DNA of 64,000 bases from Pacificispira sp033344895 (lineage in GTDB: Bacteria > Pseudomonadota > Alphaproteobacteria > UBA8366 > Aestuariispiraceae). Both the position numbers and the translations under genes were made by a program. The stretch lies in assembly GCA_965229685.1 (NCBI GenBank), contig OZ245920.1, positions 682,001 through 746,000 on the forward strand. Direction: 5' to 3'. Each line of letters begins with the position of its first letter. Within the stretch, counting starts at the first letter, position 1. A model generated the notes under the pieces. The model made no database searches. It saw nothing but the letters and a program-made list of their open reading frames with translations, and was not told where the DNA came from. Shown piece after piece: positions 28,596 through 37,279 of this stretch.

Positions 28596-29570
28596 ATGAC
28601 CGTTCTCGTTACCGGTGCCGCTGGCTTTATCGGAAGGGCCGTGTCGCAAGTTCTGCTGGCACGTGGCGAAACCGTCCTCGGAATCGACAATCTGAACGAC
28701 TATTACGACCCGGCGCTGAAGCATGCCCGTCTGGCAACGCTGAAAGGGCAGGCCGGCTTTTCCTTCCGCGAACTGGATATTGCGGAAACGGACGATGTAC
28801 TGGCCCTTCGAACTGCTGGAATCAGGAAGATCGTTCATCTGGCCGCCCAGGCCGGTGTCCGCTATTCCCTGAAGAATCCTTACGCCTATGCCCGAACGAA
28901 CCTGCTGGGCCATCTTAATATCATGGAACTGGCGCGCGGCACGGATGGGCTGGATCATATGGTCTATGCGTCCTCGTCCTCGGTGTATGGCGGCAATACC
29001 AAGGTGCCGTTTTCGGTGGATGACCGGACGGATACGCCAGTGTCGCTGTATGCCGCGACCAAGCGATCCGACGAGTTGATGAGCCATTCCTACAGCCATC
29101 TCTACCGGATCCCAATGACGGGGCTACGCTTCTTCACCGTCTACGGTCCCTGGGGCCGTCCCGATATGGCCGCATGGATCTTCACGGAAAAGATGCTGAA
29201 AGGTGAGGCGATCCCCGTCTTCAACAATGGCGAGATGAAGCGCGACTTCACCTATATCGACGACATCGTCGCGGGCGTCGTCGCCGTGCTCGACGGTCCG
29301 CCGACCGTTTCGGAAGACAAGGTGCCGCACCGCGTCTACAACATCGGCAATAACCGTTGCGAACCGTTGATGCGGTTGATCCAGATTCTGGAGGACGCGC
29401 TGGGCATGGAGGCAAAGAAGGACTTCCAACCGATGCAGCCGGGCGACGTTCAGGCGACCTATGCTGATATCGACGCCATCGCCGGGGATTTCGGCTATGC
29501 GCCGACCACGCCGATCGATGTTGGAATTCCGAAATTCGTCGACTGGTACCGCGGCTACAGGGGCGTCTGA
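28596..29570 (+). CDS. NAD-dependent sugar-nucleotide epimerase (UDP-glucuronate 4-epimerase type)
   Basis: 324 residues, extended SDR. NAD-binding VTGAAGFIG at the N-terminus, IDNLNDYYDPALKHARL (typical of UDP-glucuronate 4-epimerases that make UDP-galacturonate), catalytic SSSSVYGG and YAATK. The likely role is precursor supply for capsule, LPS or exopolysaccharide. No other polysaccharide gene is in the window, so it is a lone housekeeping copy. UDP-glucose 4-epimerase activity cannot be excluded. Confidence 0.88.
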   Translation: MTVLVTGAAGFIGRAVSQVLLARGETVLGIDNLNDYYDPALKHARLATLKGQAGFSFRELDIAETDDVLALRTAGIRKIVHLAAQAGVRYSLKNPYAYARTNLLGHLNIMELARGTDGLDHMVYASSSSVYGGNTKVPFSVDDRTDTPVSLYAATKRSDELMSHSYSHLYRIPMTGLRFFTVYGPWGRPDMAAWIFTEKMLKGEAIPVFNNGEMKRDFTYIDDIVAGVVAVLDGPPTVSEDKVPHRVYNIGNNRCEPLMRLIQILEDALGMEAKKDFQPMQPGDVQATYADIDAIAGDFGYAPTTPIDVGIPKFVDWYRGYRGV

Positions 29571-29577
29571 TTTTCGT

Positions 29578-30225
29578 TTAGCGTTCCGCGAGGGCCAGCC
29601 GTGCCGCAAAGCCGGCGAAGGCGGCCGCAAAACAGCGCTTCATCCATTTTGTCACGGTTTCCGACGCCAGGATGCGGTGTCGGACGGCATGCGCCAGCAG
29701 CCCATATCCCACAAAGACGGCAAAAGTAAGGGCCATGAATACGGCGGCCAGCGCCAGAATGTGCGGCAGGGAGCCGGGGGAGGCGGCCGGGACGAATTGC
29801 GGGATGAAGGCCAGGAAGAAGATCGACAGCTTCGGGTTCAGGATGTTGATCAGGCTGCCGCGCAAAGCAACGCCGCCGAGGTCACGCCAGACGCTGCCGC
29901 CCGACTTTCTTGCGGCATTGTCCAGTTCGATGCGTCCGCCGTCACGCAGCATGCCCCAGGCGAGATACAGCAAATAGAGAATGCCAAGGAGTTTCACGAC
30001 CTGGAAGGCGACCGCGCTGGCGTGCAGAAGGGCCGCCAGGCCGAGCAGGCTGGCAGCGAGATGCGGTACGATCCCCATCGTGCATCCGAAAGCGGCGGCA
30101 ATGCCGGGCAATCCACCACGAAACACCCCGATCGATACCGTGTAGATCACGCCCGTGCCGGGGGCCAGAACGACCAAAGTGGCGGTGATGAGGTATTCGA
30201 TGGTGATGATGTCCAGGACCGGCAT
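29578..30225 (-). CDS. LysE family translocator
   Basis: 215 residues, six hydrophobic helices, LysE/RhtB superfamily of amino-acid exporters. The hallmark APGTGVIYTVSIG in helix 1 (the APGP motif read here as APGT) and NILNPKLSIFFLAFIPQFV in the middle are present. The start is at the ATG with GGGAGA upstream; a GTG five codons earlier is possible. It converges with the epimerase gene, 7 bases apart. Substrate unknown. Confidence 0.87.
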   Translation of the reverse strand: MPVLDIITIEYLITATLVVLAPGTGVIYTVSIGVFRGGLPGIAAAFGCTMGIVPHLAASLLGLAALLHASAVAFQVVKLLGILYLLYLAWGMLRDGGRIELDNAARKSGGSVWRDLGGVALRGSLINILNPKLSIFFLAFIPQFVPAASPGSLPHILALAAVFMALTFAVFVGYGLLAHAVRHRILASETVTKWMKRCFAAAFAGFAARLALAER

Positions 30226-30350
30226 GTCGATCTCTCCCACTGGTAGAGGGCGTCATCCTATCGCCGTCTGGAAAGAATGCCAGCCGGAACGCAAAAGCGC
30301 CGGCAGGGTCACTGCCGACGCTTTCAGGGTGCTTCGTGCGCGAGAGACGG

Positions 30351-31217
30351 TCAGAGTCGAACGCCGGTCTTGCCCTCGAAATCGGCCGCGCTGTGGCGCT
30401 CGCGGATCTGTTCGCCTTCTTCGCCCCAGCCGCGATTGACGGACCGTCCGCGTATGACTGCGTCCCGCTCGCCGATCTCGCGGGTCCAGCGCTGGACGTG
30501 CTCGTAGGATTTCACATCCAGGAAAGTGCCGGCGTCGCCGTACTGCTTGCCGAGCGCCAGCACGCCGTACCAGGGCCAGGTCGCGATGTCGGCAATCGTG
30601 TATTCGTCACCGGCAAGGTATCGGCTGTTAGCCAGATGCCGGTCCAGCACATCCAACTGACGCTTCACTTCCATGGCAAAGCGGTTGATCGGATATTCCC
30701 ACTGCTCGGGTGCATAATAGTAGAAGTGCCCGAACCCGCCGCCGAGATAGGGTGCGCTGCCCATCTGCCAGAAAAGCCAGTTCATCGTCTCCACGCGCGC
30801 CTTGCCGTCGCTTGGCAGGAAGGCGCCGAATTTCTCCGCCAGATAGAAAAGGATGGAACCGGATTCAAAAACCCGCGTCGCCGGATCCGTGCTTCGGTCC
30901 AGCAGGGCCGGGATTTTGGAGTTCGGGTTGATGTCGACGAAACCGCTGCCGAACTGATCGCCCTCGCCGATATCGATGTACCAGGCGTCGTATTCCGCGT
31001 CCTTGTGGCCGGCTGCCAGCAATTCCTCCAGCATGACAGTGACCTTCACACCGTTCGGCGTGGCCAGGGAGTAGAGCTGCAGCGGGTTTTCTCCGACCGG
31101 CAGTTCCTTGTCGTGGGTCGGCCCGGCGATCGGGCGATTGGTGCTGGCGAACTTGCCGCCGCTGGCTTTGTCCCAGGTCCAGACCTTGGGCGGTGTGTAG
31201 GTTGCGGAATCGCTCAT
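30351..31217 (-). CDS. yghU: Glutathione S-transferase family protein, YghU type
   Basis: 288 residues, the length of E. coli YghU (nu-class GST with disulfide-bond reductase activity towards small disulfides). N-terminal YTPPKVWTWDK, thioredoxin-like domain with TPNGVKVTVMLEE and FESGSILFYLAEKFG (glutathione gamma-Glu site), then the all-helical domain with YTIADIATWPWYG. The start ATG at 31217 has GGGGA upstream. The active-site region uses Thr/Asn rather than Cys, as in YghU. Confidence 0.9.
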   Translation of the reverse strand: MSDSATYTPPKVWTWDKASGGKFASTNRPIAGPTHDKELPVGENPLQLYSLATPNGVKVTVMLEELLAAGHKDAEYDAWYIDIGEGDQFGSGFVDINPNSKIPALLDRSTDPATRVFESGSILFYLAEKFGAFLPSDGKARVETMNWLFWQMGSAPYLGGGFGHFYYYAPEQWEYPINRFAMEVKRQLDVLDRHLANSRYLAGDEYTIADIATWPWYGVLALGKQYGDAGTFLDVKSYEHVQRWTREIGERDAVIRGRSVNRGWGEEGEQIRERHSAADFEGKTGVRL

Positions 31218-31408
31218 CAATTTCCCCTGACTCTGAATGATTCGGCGCTCGCCGAAGAGATCCGGGCGCCTTGCCCCGCACAAGGTTGGGGTTGTCGGGC
31301 GATCTGACAAGGTTTTGGAACAATTATTCTAGTATCAGGACCTGTGACCGGGTTGTGTTCATTCCCGCGCATCGGTCATAACGTAGCGTGGCTGATTGGA
31401 GGGCGAGC

Positions 31409-31987
31409 ATGAGGGTCCTGAAACGAGAAACCTATCGCCGTGTGCCCTGGCGCAACGGTCTTGGTGAGACCGAGGAAATTGCCGTGCAGACCTCTGCCGT
31501 TCCTGGCTGTGCGTTCGACTGGCGTATATCGATGGCGCCTGTCGTAGCGCCTGGCGCCTTTTCCGTGTTTCCGGACGTTGACCGCATTCTGACCGTCATC
31601 GAAGGGGCCGGGCTGCGCCTGACATGGCCTGAGGATGACGGGGAAGCCCTGCATTGTCTGCCGGGACAGCCGGCCGCCTTTGCGGGGGACCGTACCTGTC
31701 ATGCCGCGCTTCTGAACGGGCCGATCGTCGACCTGAACGTCATGACACGGCGCGAAGGCTGGCAGGCGGAGGTCGAGGCACGCGACCGGGTCGCGCCGCG
31801 CCCCGGCACCGTCCATCATCTGATCTTTGCGATGGACGGACCGGTTGAAGGCGCTGTGGGCGGCGTCCCAGTCCTGCTGGATTCCCGCGACACGCTATGG
31901 CTGGCCGGATCGGAAGTCGAAGCGGCGGAAATCACGGGGCGCTGGCTGGATATACAGCTGCGCCCCGCTGAATTACCGGGGATCTAG
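31409..31987 (+). CDS. hutD: HutD/Ves family cupin
   Basis: 192 residues, HutD family: RVPWRNGLGETEEIAV, FDWRISMAPV, FPDVDRILTVIEG and LNVMTRR are diagnostic. HutD is a cupin often found with histidine-utilisation genes and is thought to buffer or regulate high histidine flux (hypothesis in the literature). No hut genes are in this window. The start ATG at 31409 has GGAGGG upstream. Confidence 0.87.
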   Translation: MRVLKRETYRRVPWRNGLGETEEIAVQTSAVPGCAFDWRISMAPVVAPGAFSVFPDVDRILTVIEGAGLRLTWPEDDGEALHCLPGQPAAFAGDRTCHAALLNGPIVDLNVMTRREGWQAEVEARDRVAPRPGTVHHLIFAMDGPVEGAVGGVPVLLDSRDTLWLAGSEVEAAEITGRWLDIQLRPAELPGI

Positions 31988-32002
31988 CCGCCGACGCGAA
32001 CG

Positions 32003-32269
32003 CTACTCCTGGGCGGTCATGCCACGGGCAATACCCAGCAGCTTCTCGGCGAAGACGAAGTTCGCCTGGGTGCAAAGGTGATCCGCGATCTGGACCATGC
32101 TGGCGACTTCTTCTTTCACCTTGGCGGAGACGGCGGATTCCTCGTTGGAGGCCCGTGCATCGGCTACCGCCTGAAGGCAGGTTTTCTTGTCGGTCACCGT
32201 CTGCGCGGAGGCCGAGACAACCGGGGCGACCAGCAGCAGGGCCGCGAAGGGAAGAACAAAAGCTTTCAT
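32003..32269 (-). CDS. Small secreted protein of unknown function
   Basis: 88 residues: signal peptide MKAFVLPFAALLLVAPVVSASA-Q, then 66 mature residues that are helical and amphipathic with two cysteines (KKTCLQAV and DHLCTQAN) about 35 apart, consistent with one disulfide in the periplasm. GGAG lies 8 bases before the ATG. It converges with hutD. I do not recognise the family. Confidence 0.68.
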   Translation of the reverse strand: MKAFVLPFAALLLVAPVVSASAQTVTDKKTCLQAVADARASNEESAVSAKVKEEVASMVQIADHLCTQANFVFAEKLLGIARGMTAQE

Positions 32270-32500
32270 GTGACAACTCCACCCGGCGGATTGTTCGGGC
32301 GAAAACGGCGCGGGCCATCCAGCACCCACCCTACACGCATCGCCGCCGCGTGCGCTTGGCGGCATTACATATAAATCCGAGCGAATGTCTATCAGGATAT
32401 CGACGGATTGCCCCGCTGGAGAAGCATGGCCCCCATGCAACCGTGTCCTATCGACATGATTCCCACCTGCGGCACAGCAGCAACGGTGCGGAAAAGCAAA
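32270..32500. other. Intergenic spacer upstream of the small secreted gene
   Basis: A GC-rich part is followed by a short A/T-rich patch at about 32365-32400 that may hold the promoter of the secreted-protein gene on the minus strand. I see no gene or structured RNA in it. Confidence 0.4.
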
Positions 32501-32521
32501 GGGCCGCCGGTTGGGCGGCCC
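32501..32521 (-). terminator. Intrinsic terminator of the MTHFR-like gene
   Basis: GGGCCGCC (32501-32508) pairs with GGCGGCCC (32514-32521) around a 5-base loop. On the minus strand the stem is followed by TTTGCTTTTCC, 47 bases after the stop codon, which is a good rho-independent terminator. Confidence 0.75.
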
Positions 32522-32567
32522 ATGCCAAATACGGGTTTCCGCGGCGCCTTCGGGCCGGGGGCGGAGA

Positions 32568-33488
32568 TCACTCGACAGCGTAATCCGTCTTGAAGCCGCC
32601 TTTCTTGTTCAGCTCGAACTTGCCGTCCTGTACGGCATAGAGCCACGCTGCGGACTTCTTCAGGCCGCCCAGCGGATAGAGGTGGCTCTGAACGATGCCG
32701 CAGGTCGGGTCGGTCGCCTTGTATACGGCCAGGTCGCGGACCAGCTTGTCCGGCTCACTGACGGTCATCAGCTTGGCCACGTTGCGGGCCTGCTTGGCGA
32801 TGAAGCGCATGGAATTGCCGATGCCGCAGGCCTGGGCATGCTTCATCAGCGTCTTGATCGTGGCCAGACCAGGAATGCCGATATGGATCGGCAACTCGTT
32901 GCCCTCGGACCGGATCTTGCGGTCCCAGGCGATCAGCGGCTCGGCCTCGAAGCAGAACTGCGTCGCGATGTAGAGATGCATCGGGCTCTGCCGGGCGTAT
33001 TCGTTCTTGTCCAGCATGGCGCGGACGACTTCGGCCGCAGGAATGTCAGGGCTGCCTTCCGGGTGGCCGGCGACACCCAGGCTCTTGATGCCGTATTTCT
33101 CGAAGAGACCGAGGCGCAGGATCTGCATCGACTCGGTGAATTCGCCGACCGGATTGTCGACACCGCCGCCGATCAGCAGGGCCTCTTCGACCCCGGTCTC
33201 GGCGGTCAGCATCTTCAGGTTCTCTTCGAAGAACGCCTTGGTCGGGATGGACCGCGCCGCGAAATGCGGTACCGGACGCATGCCCTGATCCTTCAGCTTC
33301 TTGACCGTCGTGACGGTGTCACGAAAGTCGGAGCCGGGCAGGAAGGTGACATAGACAATCTGGTTCGGTCGCAGAACCTCCCGGAAGTCGTCGATCTTGG
33401 CGGCCCCGCCCGGCGTGACTTCCAGGGTGGTGGTGCTCATGAAATCGATGATCTGGTCGACTTCGGACATGGCCTTGGGTTCCGTCAT
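32568..33488 (-). CDS. Methylenetetrahydrofolate reductase-like protein
   Basis: 306 residues, a TIM-barrel protein of the MTHFR superfamily but not the MetF subfamily (a standard MetF is encoded at 38178). Features: STTTLEVTPGGAAKIDDF, VYVTFLPGSDFRDT, the PHFAARSIP segment and TQFCFE; the usual MetF opening E(x)FPPKS is replaced. In alphaproteobacteria such proteins accompany corrinoid and methylamine or methoxy C1 modules, feeding or draining methyl-THF. The start at MTEPKAMS has GGAG upstream. It is transcribed alone, with its own terminator. Confidence 0.83.
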   Translation of the reverse strand: MTEPKAMSEVDQIIDFMSTTTLEVTPGGAAKIDDFREVLRPNQIVYVTFLPGSDFRDTVTTVKKLKDQGMRPVPHFAARSIPTKAFFEENLKMLTAETGVEEALLIGGGVDNPVGEFTESMQILRLGLFEKYGIKSLGVAGHPEGSPDIPAAEVVRAMLDKNEYARQSPMHLYIATQFCFEAEPLIAWDRKIRSEGNELPIHIGIPGLATIKTLMKHAQACGIGNSMRFIAKQARNVAKLMTVSEPDKLVRDLAVYKATDPTCGIVQSHLYPLGGLKKSAAWLYAVQDGKFELNKKGGFKTDYAVE

Positions 33489-33677
33489 TTGTGCGTCTCC
33501 GTGATTTTGACGGAGAGTGCCGCCAAACGCGACGGCGCACCTTGGCGGAAGCGACAAGTTTTCATTCCGCGACGACCATCGGCGTCAAGTTAATGAGGTT
33601 CCGGAAAGCCACGTTGCGACGGTAACGTCGCGGTTCTAAAATGCTGGCGCGGACCGTTTGCATCGTCGCTTGTATGT

Positions 33678-34022
33678 CTATTTTCCAAATTGGCTTTTCA
33701 GATTATTCATGACTTCCCAGAATAAATTGAAATCCGAACCTAAGCCGCTGGCACCGGAAATGAAGTACGCTGCGTCGCCGGATTTCGTGATCTTACACGA
33801 AACACTTACCGAAAAATCACCCTGATATTTAAGTTCGAAATGCTCCGGCGTGTCGGCGATTTTCATAAGAATTTTGAGAGATTGAAAAAGCACGTTCTGA
33901 GCTGTGCTTTTGCATTGCTCTAGAGTTTCAGTCTCGCCGGACCAGGATTCCATTATGACCGCGGCAGAGGCCGCGGGAGACATAATACAGATACCCAAAG
34001 CGAAAAGTATTGCCCGAATCAT
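33678..34022 (-). CDS. Small secreted protein, A/T-richer than its neighbours
   Basis: 114 residues: signal peptide MIRAILFALGICIMSPAASA, mature part with two cysteines (LEQCKSTAQ and VSVSCKITK), a YQGDFSVSVSCKI strand and a final LFWEVMNNLKSQFGK helix. The coding DNA is clearly richer in A/T (AAATTG, AATTTTGAGAG, AAAAATCACC stretches) and in rare third positions than the surrounding genes, a sign of acquisition or weak selection. It starts 40 bases beyond the reactivase gene's stop and may be read from it. Family not recognised. Confidence 0.65.
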   Translation of the reverse strand: MIRAILFALGICIMSPAASAAVIMESWSGETETLEQCKSTAQNVLFQSLKILMKIADTPEHFELKYQGDFSVSVSCKITKSGDAAYFISGASGLGSDFNLFWEVMNNLKSQFGK

Positions 34023-34062
34023 TTGCCCATCCCAATCATAGACCTGTCTGAAGACTGCCGCA

Positions 34063-36132
34063 TTAGCCCCGGCGCCGCCGACGCCGGCCGCCGTCGCCTT
34101 CCGATCCGCCGCCGCCGGCCTTCTTCTCCGGTAGCGCCACGACGCTGGCGAGATTGGGGAAGGGGGCGGTCTTGTGCGGGAAGGCCATTGCCCCAACAAA
34201 ATGCTCCTGGAAGCGCGGTTCGACCGCCGTTTCCACTTTCTCGATGGTCGCGACGAGGTCCTTGATCTCGTCGCGCGCCTTGCGGTTCAGCAGCGCAATA
34301 CGCGCCCCGGTGCCGGCGGCGTTCCCGACCGAGGCGACCATGTCCAACGGACAATCCGGGATCAGGCCGAGGATCATCGCGTATTTCGCATCGATATGAC
34401 TGCCGAAGGCACCGGCCAGCACGACCCGTTCCACTGGCTTGCCCAGTTTGTCGACCAGCAGCTGTGCCCCGGCATAGAGCGCGGCCTTGGCCAGCTGAAT
34501 GGCGCGCACGTCCGCCTGGGTGACCCGGATTTCCGGCTCGCCGCGATGCAGGATGTAGGAGAAAGTGCGGCCCTCCGGCACGATCCGGTCCGATTTCGCC
34601 GCCATCGAACCGTCGATGATGCCGTCCTCGGTGATGATTCCGGCCAGGAACATCTCCGCCAGTACCTCGATGATCCCCGATCCGCAGATTCCGGATACGC
34701 CGATGCGTCTTGTGGAGTCGCTGAACCCTTCGTCGATCGACCAGAGATCGGAGCCGATGACCTTGAACCGCGGTTCCAGTGTTTCCGGGTCGATGCGCAC
34801 GCGCTCGATGGCACCCGGCGCGGCGCGCTGGCCGGACGTGATCTGTGCGCCTTCCAGCGCCGGTCCCGTCGGGCTGGAACAGGCCAGCAGGCGTTCCTTG
34901 TTGCCCAGAACGATTTCCGCATTGGTGCCGACATCGACGACCAGCGTCACTTCCTCGCGGTGCTGCGGGCCCTCCGCCAGGACGACTGCGGCGCAGTCCG
35001 CGCCGACATGGCCGGCAACGCAGGGCAGGAAATAGGCACGGGCGCCCTGATTGACCTTGCCCTTCAGGTCCAGTTCGGTCGCGGAGACCCGCAGGGATTG
35101 ATTGGTGGCAAGTGCGAAGGGCGCCCAGCCCAGCTCCGTCGGGTCGATCCCCAGGATCAGGTGGTGCATGATCGGGTTCCCGACCAGCACGAGTTCCAGG
35201 ATGTCGTTCGGATCGACCATCGCCTCGGTCGCCGCCTGAACCAGCAGATAGCCCAGGGTCTCGCGCACGGCGTTGGTCATTTCCGCATCGCCGCCGGGGT
35301 TCATCATCACATAGCTGACGCGGCTCATCAGATCTTCGCCGAAGCGGATCTGCGGGTTCATCGCCCCGACCGAGTTGATCACCTCGCCGGTCTGCAGGTC
35401 GGTCAGGTGCACCGACATGGTGGTCGATCCGACATCGACCGCGCAACCGAAGGCGGTTTCATGGAAGCCGGGCCAGACATGCACCAGCTTGTGTTCGTTG
35501 CGGACCGCGGCCGTAACCTTCCATTCCCCTTTGCGCAGGGCTTTCTGAAGGACCTGCAGGACCGGCAAATCCGCCCGGTCGACGGTCAGGCCCCATTGAT
35601 CCTGAAGCGCCTTTTCCAGTCGCTCCAGGTCGCCGGAGGGGTTGTGCATGTCGGGTTCTTCGACCTCGACATAATGAAGGCGCACGATCGGGTCGATTTC
35701 GATATTGCGCACTTCCGCGCGTTTCCGGACGACCTGTTTGTGAACCTGGCTGTCGGCCGGAATGTCGATGACGAGGTCGCCCTGGATGAAACTGGAGCAG
35801 CCGAGCCGCCGATCATCCTTCATCCCGCGCTTCTGCTTGTAGCGTTCTTCGACCTTGCCGAAATCGGAGACATTCTCCGGACGGCTCTTCACCTTGAACT
35901 TGGAGAAGTCGCCTTTCCCCGGAACGACCTGACAGCGCCCACAGATGCCGCGGCCGCCACAGACGGAATCGAGGTCGACCCCCAGGTGACGGGCCGCCTG
36001 GAGGATCGGGGTCCCGACCGGGAAATCCCCGCGTTTTCCGGAAGGGGTGAAGACGACATGGGCCGTCTTCACGCTTTCCTGGGTGGATCCATCACTCGTC
36101 TTGTCCGTGTCGGCCGGGTCGATATCCGCCAT
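34063..36132 (-). CDS. Corrinoid-protein reactivase (RACo/RamA-like ASKHA ATPase with 2Fe-2S ferredoxin domain)
   Basis: 689 residues. The N-terminal plant-type ferredoxin domain has cysteines 58, 64, 67 and 112 (VCGGRGICGRC ... LGCSS) for one [2Fe-2S]. A linker leads to an ASKHA/DUF4445 ATPase domain: phosphate-1 motif AVDVGSTTMS (231-240), a later VVDVGTNAEI, and GAFGSHIDAKYAMILG. Relatives (RACo, RamA) use ATP to reduce inactive Co(II) corrinoid to Co(I). The tail ends in an arginine run, as does the preceding methyltransferase. The start ATG at 36132 (GGAGGA upstream) follows that methyltransferase by 56 bases, so they form one operon. Confidence 0.9.
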   Translation of the reverse strand: MADIDPADTDKTSDGSTQESVKTAHVVFTPSGKRGDFPVGTPILQAARHLGVDLDSVCGGRGICGRCQVVPGKGDFSKFKVKSRPENVSDFGKVEERYKQKRGMKDDRRLGCSSFIQGDLVIDIPADSQVHKQVVRKRAEVRNIEIDPIVRLHYVEVEEPDMHNPSGDLERLEKALQDQWGLTVDRADLPVLQVLQKALRKGEWKVTAAVRNEHKLVHVWPGFHETAFGCAVDVGSTTMSVHLTDLQTGEVINSVGAMNPQIRFGEDLMSRVSYVMMNPGGDAEMTNAVRETLGYLLVQAATEAMVDPNDILELVLVGNPIMHHLILGIDPTELGWAPFALATNQSLRVSATELDLKGKVNQGARAYFLPCVAGHVGADCAAVVLAEGPQHREEVTLVVDVGTNAEIVLGNKERLLACSSPTGPALEGAQITSGQRAAPGAIERVRIDPETLEPRFKVIGSDLWSIDEGFSDSTRRIGVSGICGSGIIEVLAEMFLAGIITEDGIIDGSMAAKSDRIVPEGRTFSYILHRGEPEIRVTQADVRAIQLAKAALYAGAQLLVDKLGKPVERVVLAGAFGSHIDAKYAMILGLIPDCPLDMVASVGNAAGTGARIALLNRKARDEIKDLVATIEKVETAVEPRFQEHFVGAMAFPHKTAPFPNLASVVALPEKKAGGGGSEGDGGRRRRRRG

Positions 36133-36188
36133 TTCCGTTCGTGTTCCTCCGGGGATCGGTACGCGATTGGATGAAGGTGAAAAGAGGG

Positions 36189-37103
36189 TTAGGCAGCCGA
36201 GCGGCGGCGACGGCGTTCGCCACGGCCACCACGGGCGCCCTGCGCTTCGCCTTCCGGAGCCGGCTCGCGGAAGCGCTTGATCCAGGCGGCGCAATCCTTG
36301 TCGTGACCGGCGACGACGTCTGCGCCCCAGATCGCGTGCATTTCCTGCTCGTGCAGCGGGTTCATGATGGCGCTGGTCATGCCGGCGCCGACCGCCATGG
36401 ACAGGAACGCGCCGTTCAGGCCGTGCCGGTTCGGCAGGCCGAAGCTCAGGTTCGATGCGCCGCAGGTCGTGTTGACCTTCAATTCGTCGTGCAGGCGGCG
36501 GATCAGGTTCAGGGCGCCGACGCCGGCATTCCCCAGGGCGCCGACCGGCATGACCAGCGGGTCGATGACGACGTCGCAGGCCGGAATGCCATAATCGGCG
36601 GCGCGTTCGACAATCTTCTTGGCGACTTCGAAACGGACGTCCGGATCCTCGGAAATGCCGGTTTCGTCGTTGGAGATGCCGACCACGGCGCAATTGTATT
36701 TCTTGACCAGCGGCAGGACGACTTCCAGACGCTCTTCCTCGCCGGTGACGGAGTTCAAAAGCGGGCGGCCTTCATAGGCTTCCAGGCCGCGTTCCAGCGC
36801 TTCGACGATCGAGCTGTCGATGCACAGCGGCACGTCGGTCAGGCTTTGAACCAGCTTGATGGCCTTCGCCAGGATGTCCGGCTCGTCGGCCAGCGGGATA
36901 CCGGCGTTGACGTCCAGCATGTGGGCGCCTGCCGCGACCTGGGCCAGGGCATCCCGTTCCACCGTTTCGAAATTGTATTCCTTCATCTCCGCGGCCAGCT
37001 TCTTGCGGCCGGTTGGATTGATGCGTTCGCCGATTACGGTGAACGGCTTGTCGAAGCCGATGATGTGCGTCTTGGTTTTCGATTCGATAACGGTTTGGGT
37101 CAT
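36189..37103 (-). CDS. Methyltetrahydrofolate:corrinoid methyltransferase
   Basis: 304 residues, a pterin-binding TIM barrel (MetH module 2/AcsE/MtgA-like). Pterin-site motifs: GERINPTG (25-32), DVNAG (64-68), Asp96, NS (117-118), DP (181-182) and GASNLSFGLPNRHGLN (215-230). It moves the methyl group of methyl-THF to the cobalt of a corrinoid protein, or the reverse. The last 25 residues are a basic, low-complexity arginine tail not needed for the barrel. AAGGAAG stands before the ATG. It is followed by the reactivase gene and preceded, across 176 bases, by the homocysteine-methyltransferase-like gene. Confidence 0.92.
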   Translation of the reverse strand: MTQTVIESKTKTHIIGFDKPFTVIGERINPTGRKKLAAEMKEYNFETVERDALAQVAAGAHMLDVNAGIPLADEPDILAKAIKLVQSLTDVPLCIDSSIVEALERGLEAYEGRPLLNSVTGEEERLEVVLPLVKKYNCAVVGISNDETGISEDPDVRFEVAKKIVERAADYGIPACDVVIDPLVMPVGALGNAGVGALNLIRRLHDELKVNTTCGASNLSFGLPNRHGLNGAFLSMAVGAGMTSAIMNPLHEQEMHAIWGADVVAGHDKDCAAWIKRFREPAPEGEAQGARGGRGERRRRRSAA

Positions 37104-37279
37104 GGGGTCGCTTCCTTAATGCATGTGCGTCGGCGCGGCCGGATCCCGGGGGCGCCTATTGGGGCAATCGGCTCATGGCGGTGATAAATAACCCAGCGGG
37201 CGCGGGCGAACAGCGCGACCGCGCCTCATAACGTCGGAATCGCGCCGTTCTCCTTCCCGCGCCGGGTTGGCGGTGTTTT

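Noticed and set aside
36133..36693. N-terminal extension of the reactivase frame
   Set aside because: It is the shadow frame of the pterin methyltransferase gene; the real ATG at 36132 follows a GGAGGA site and starts the ferredoxin domain.
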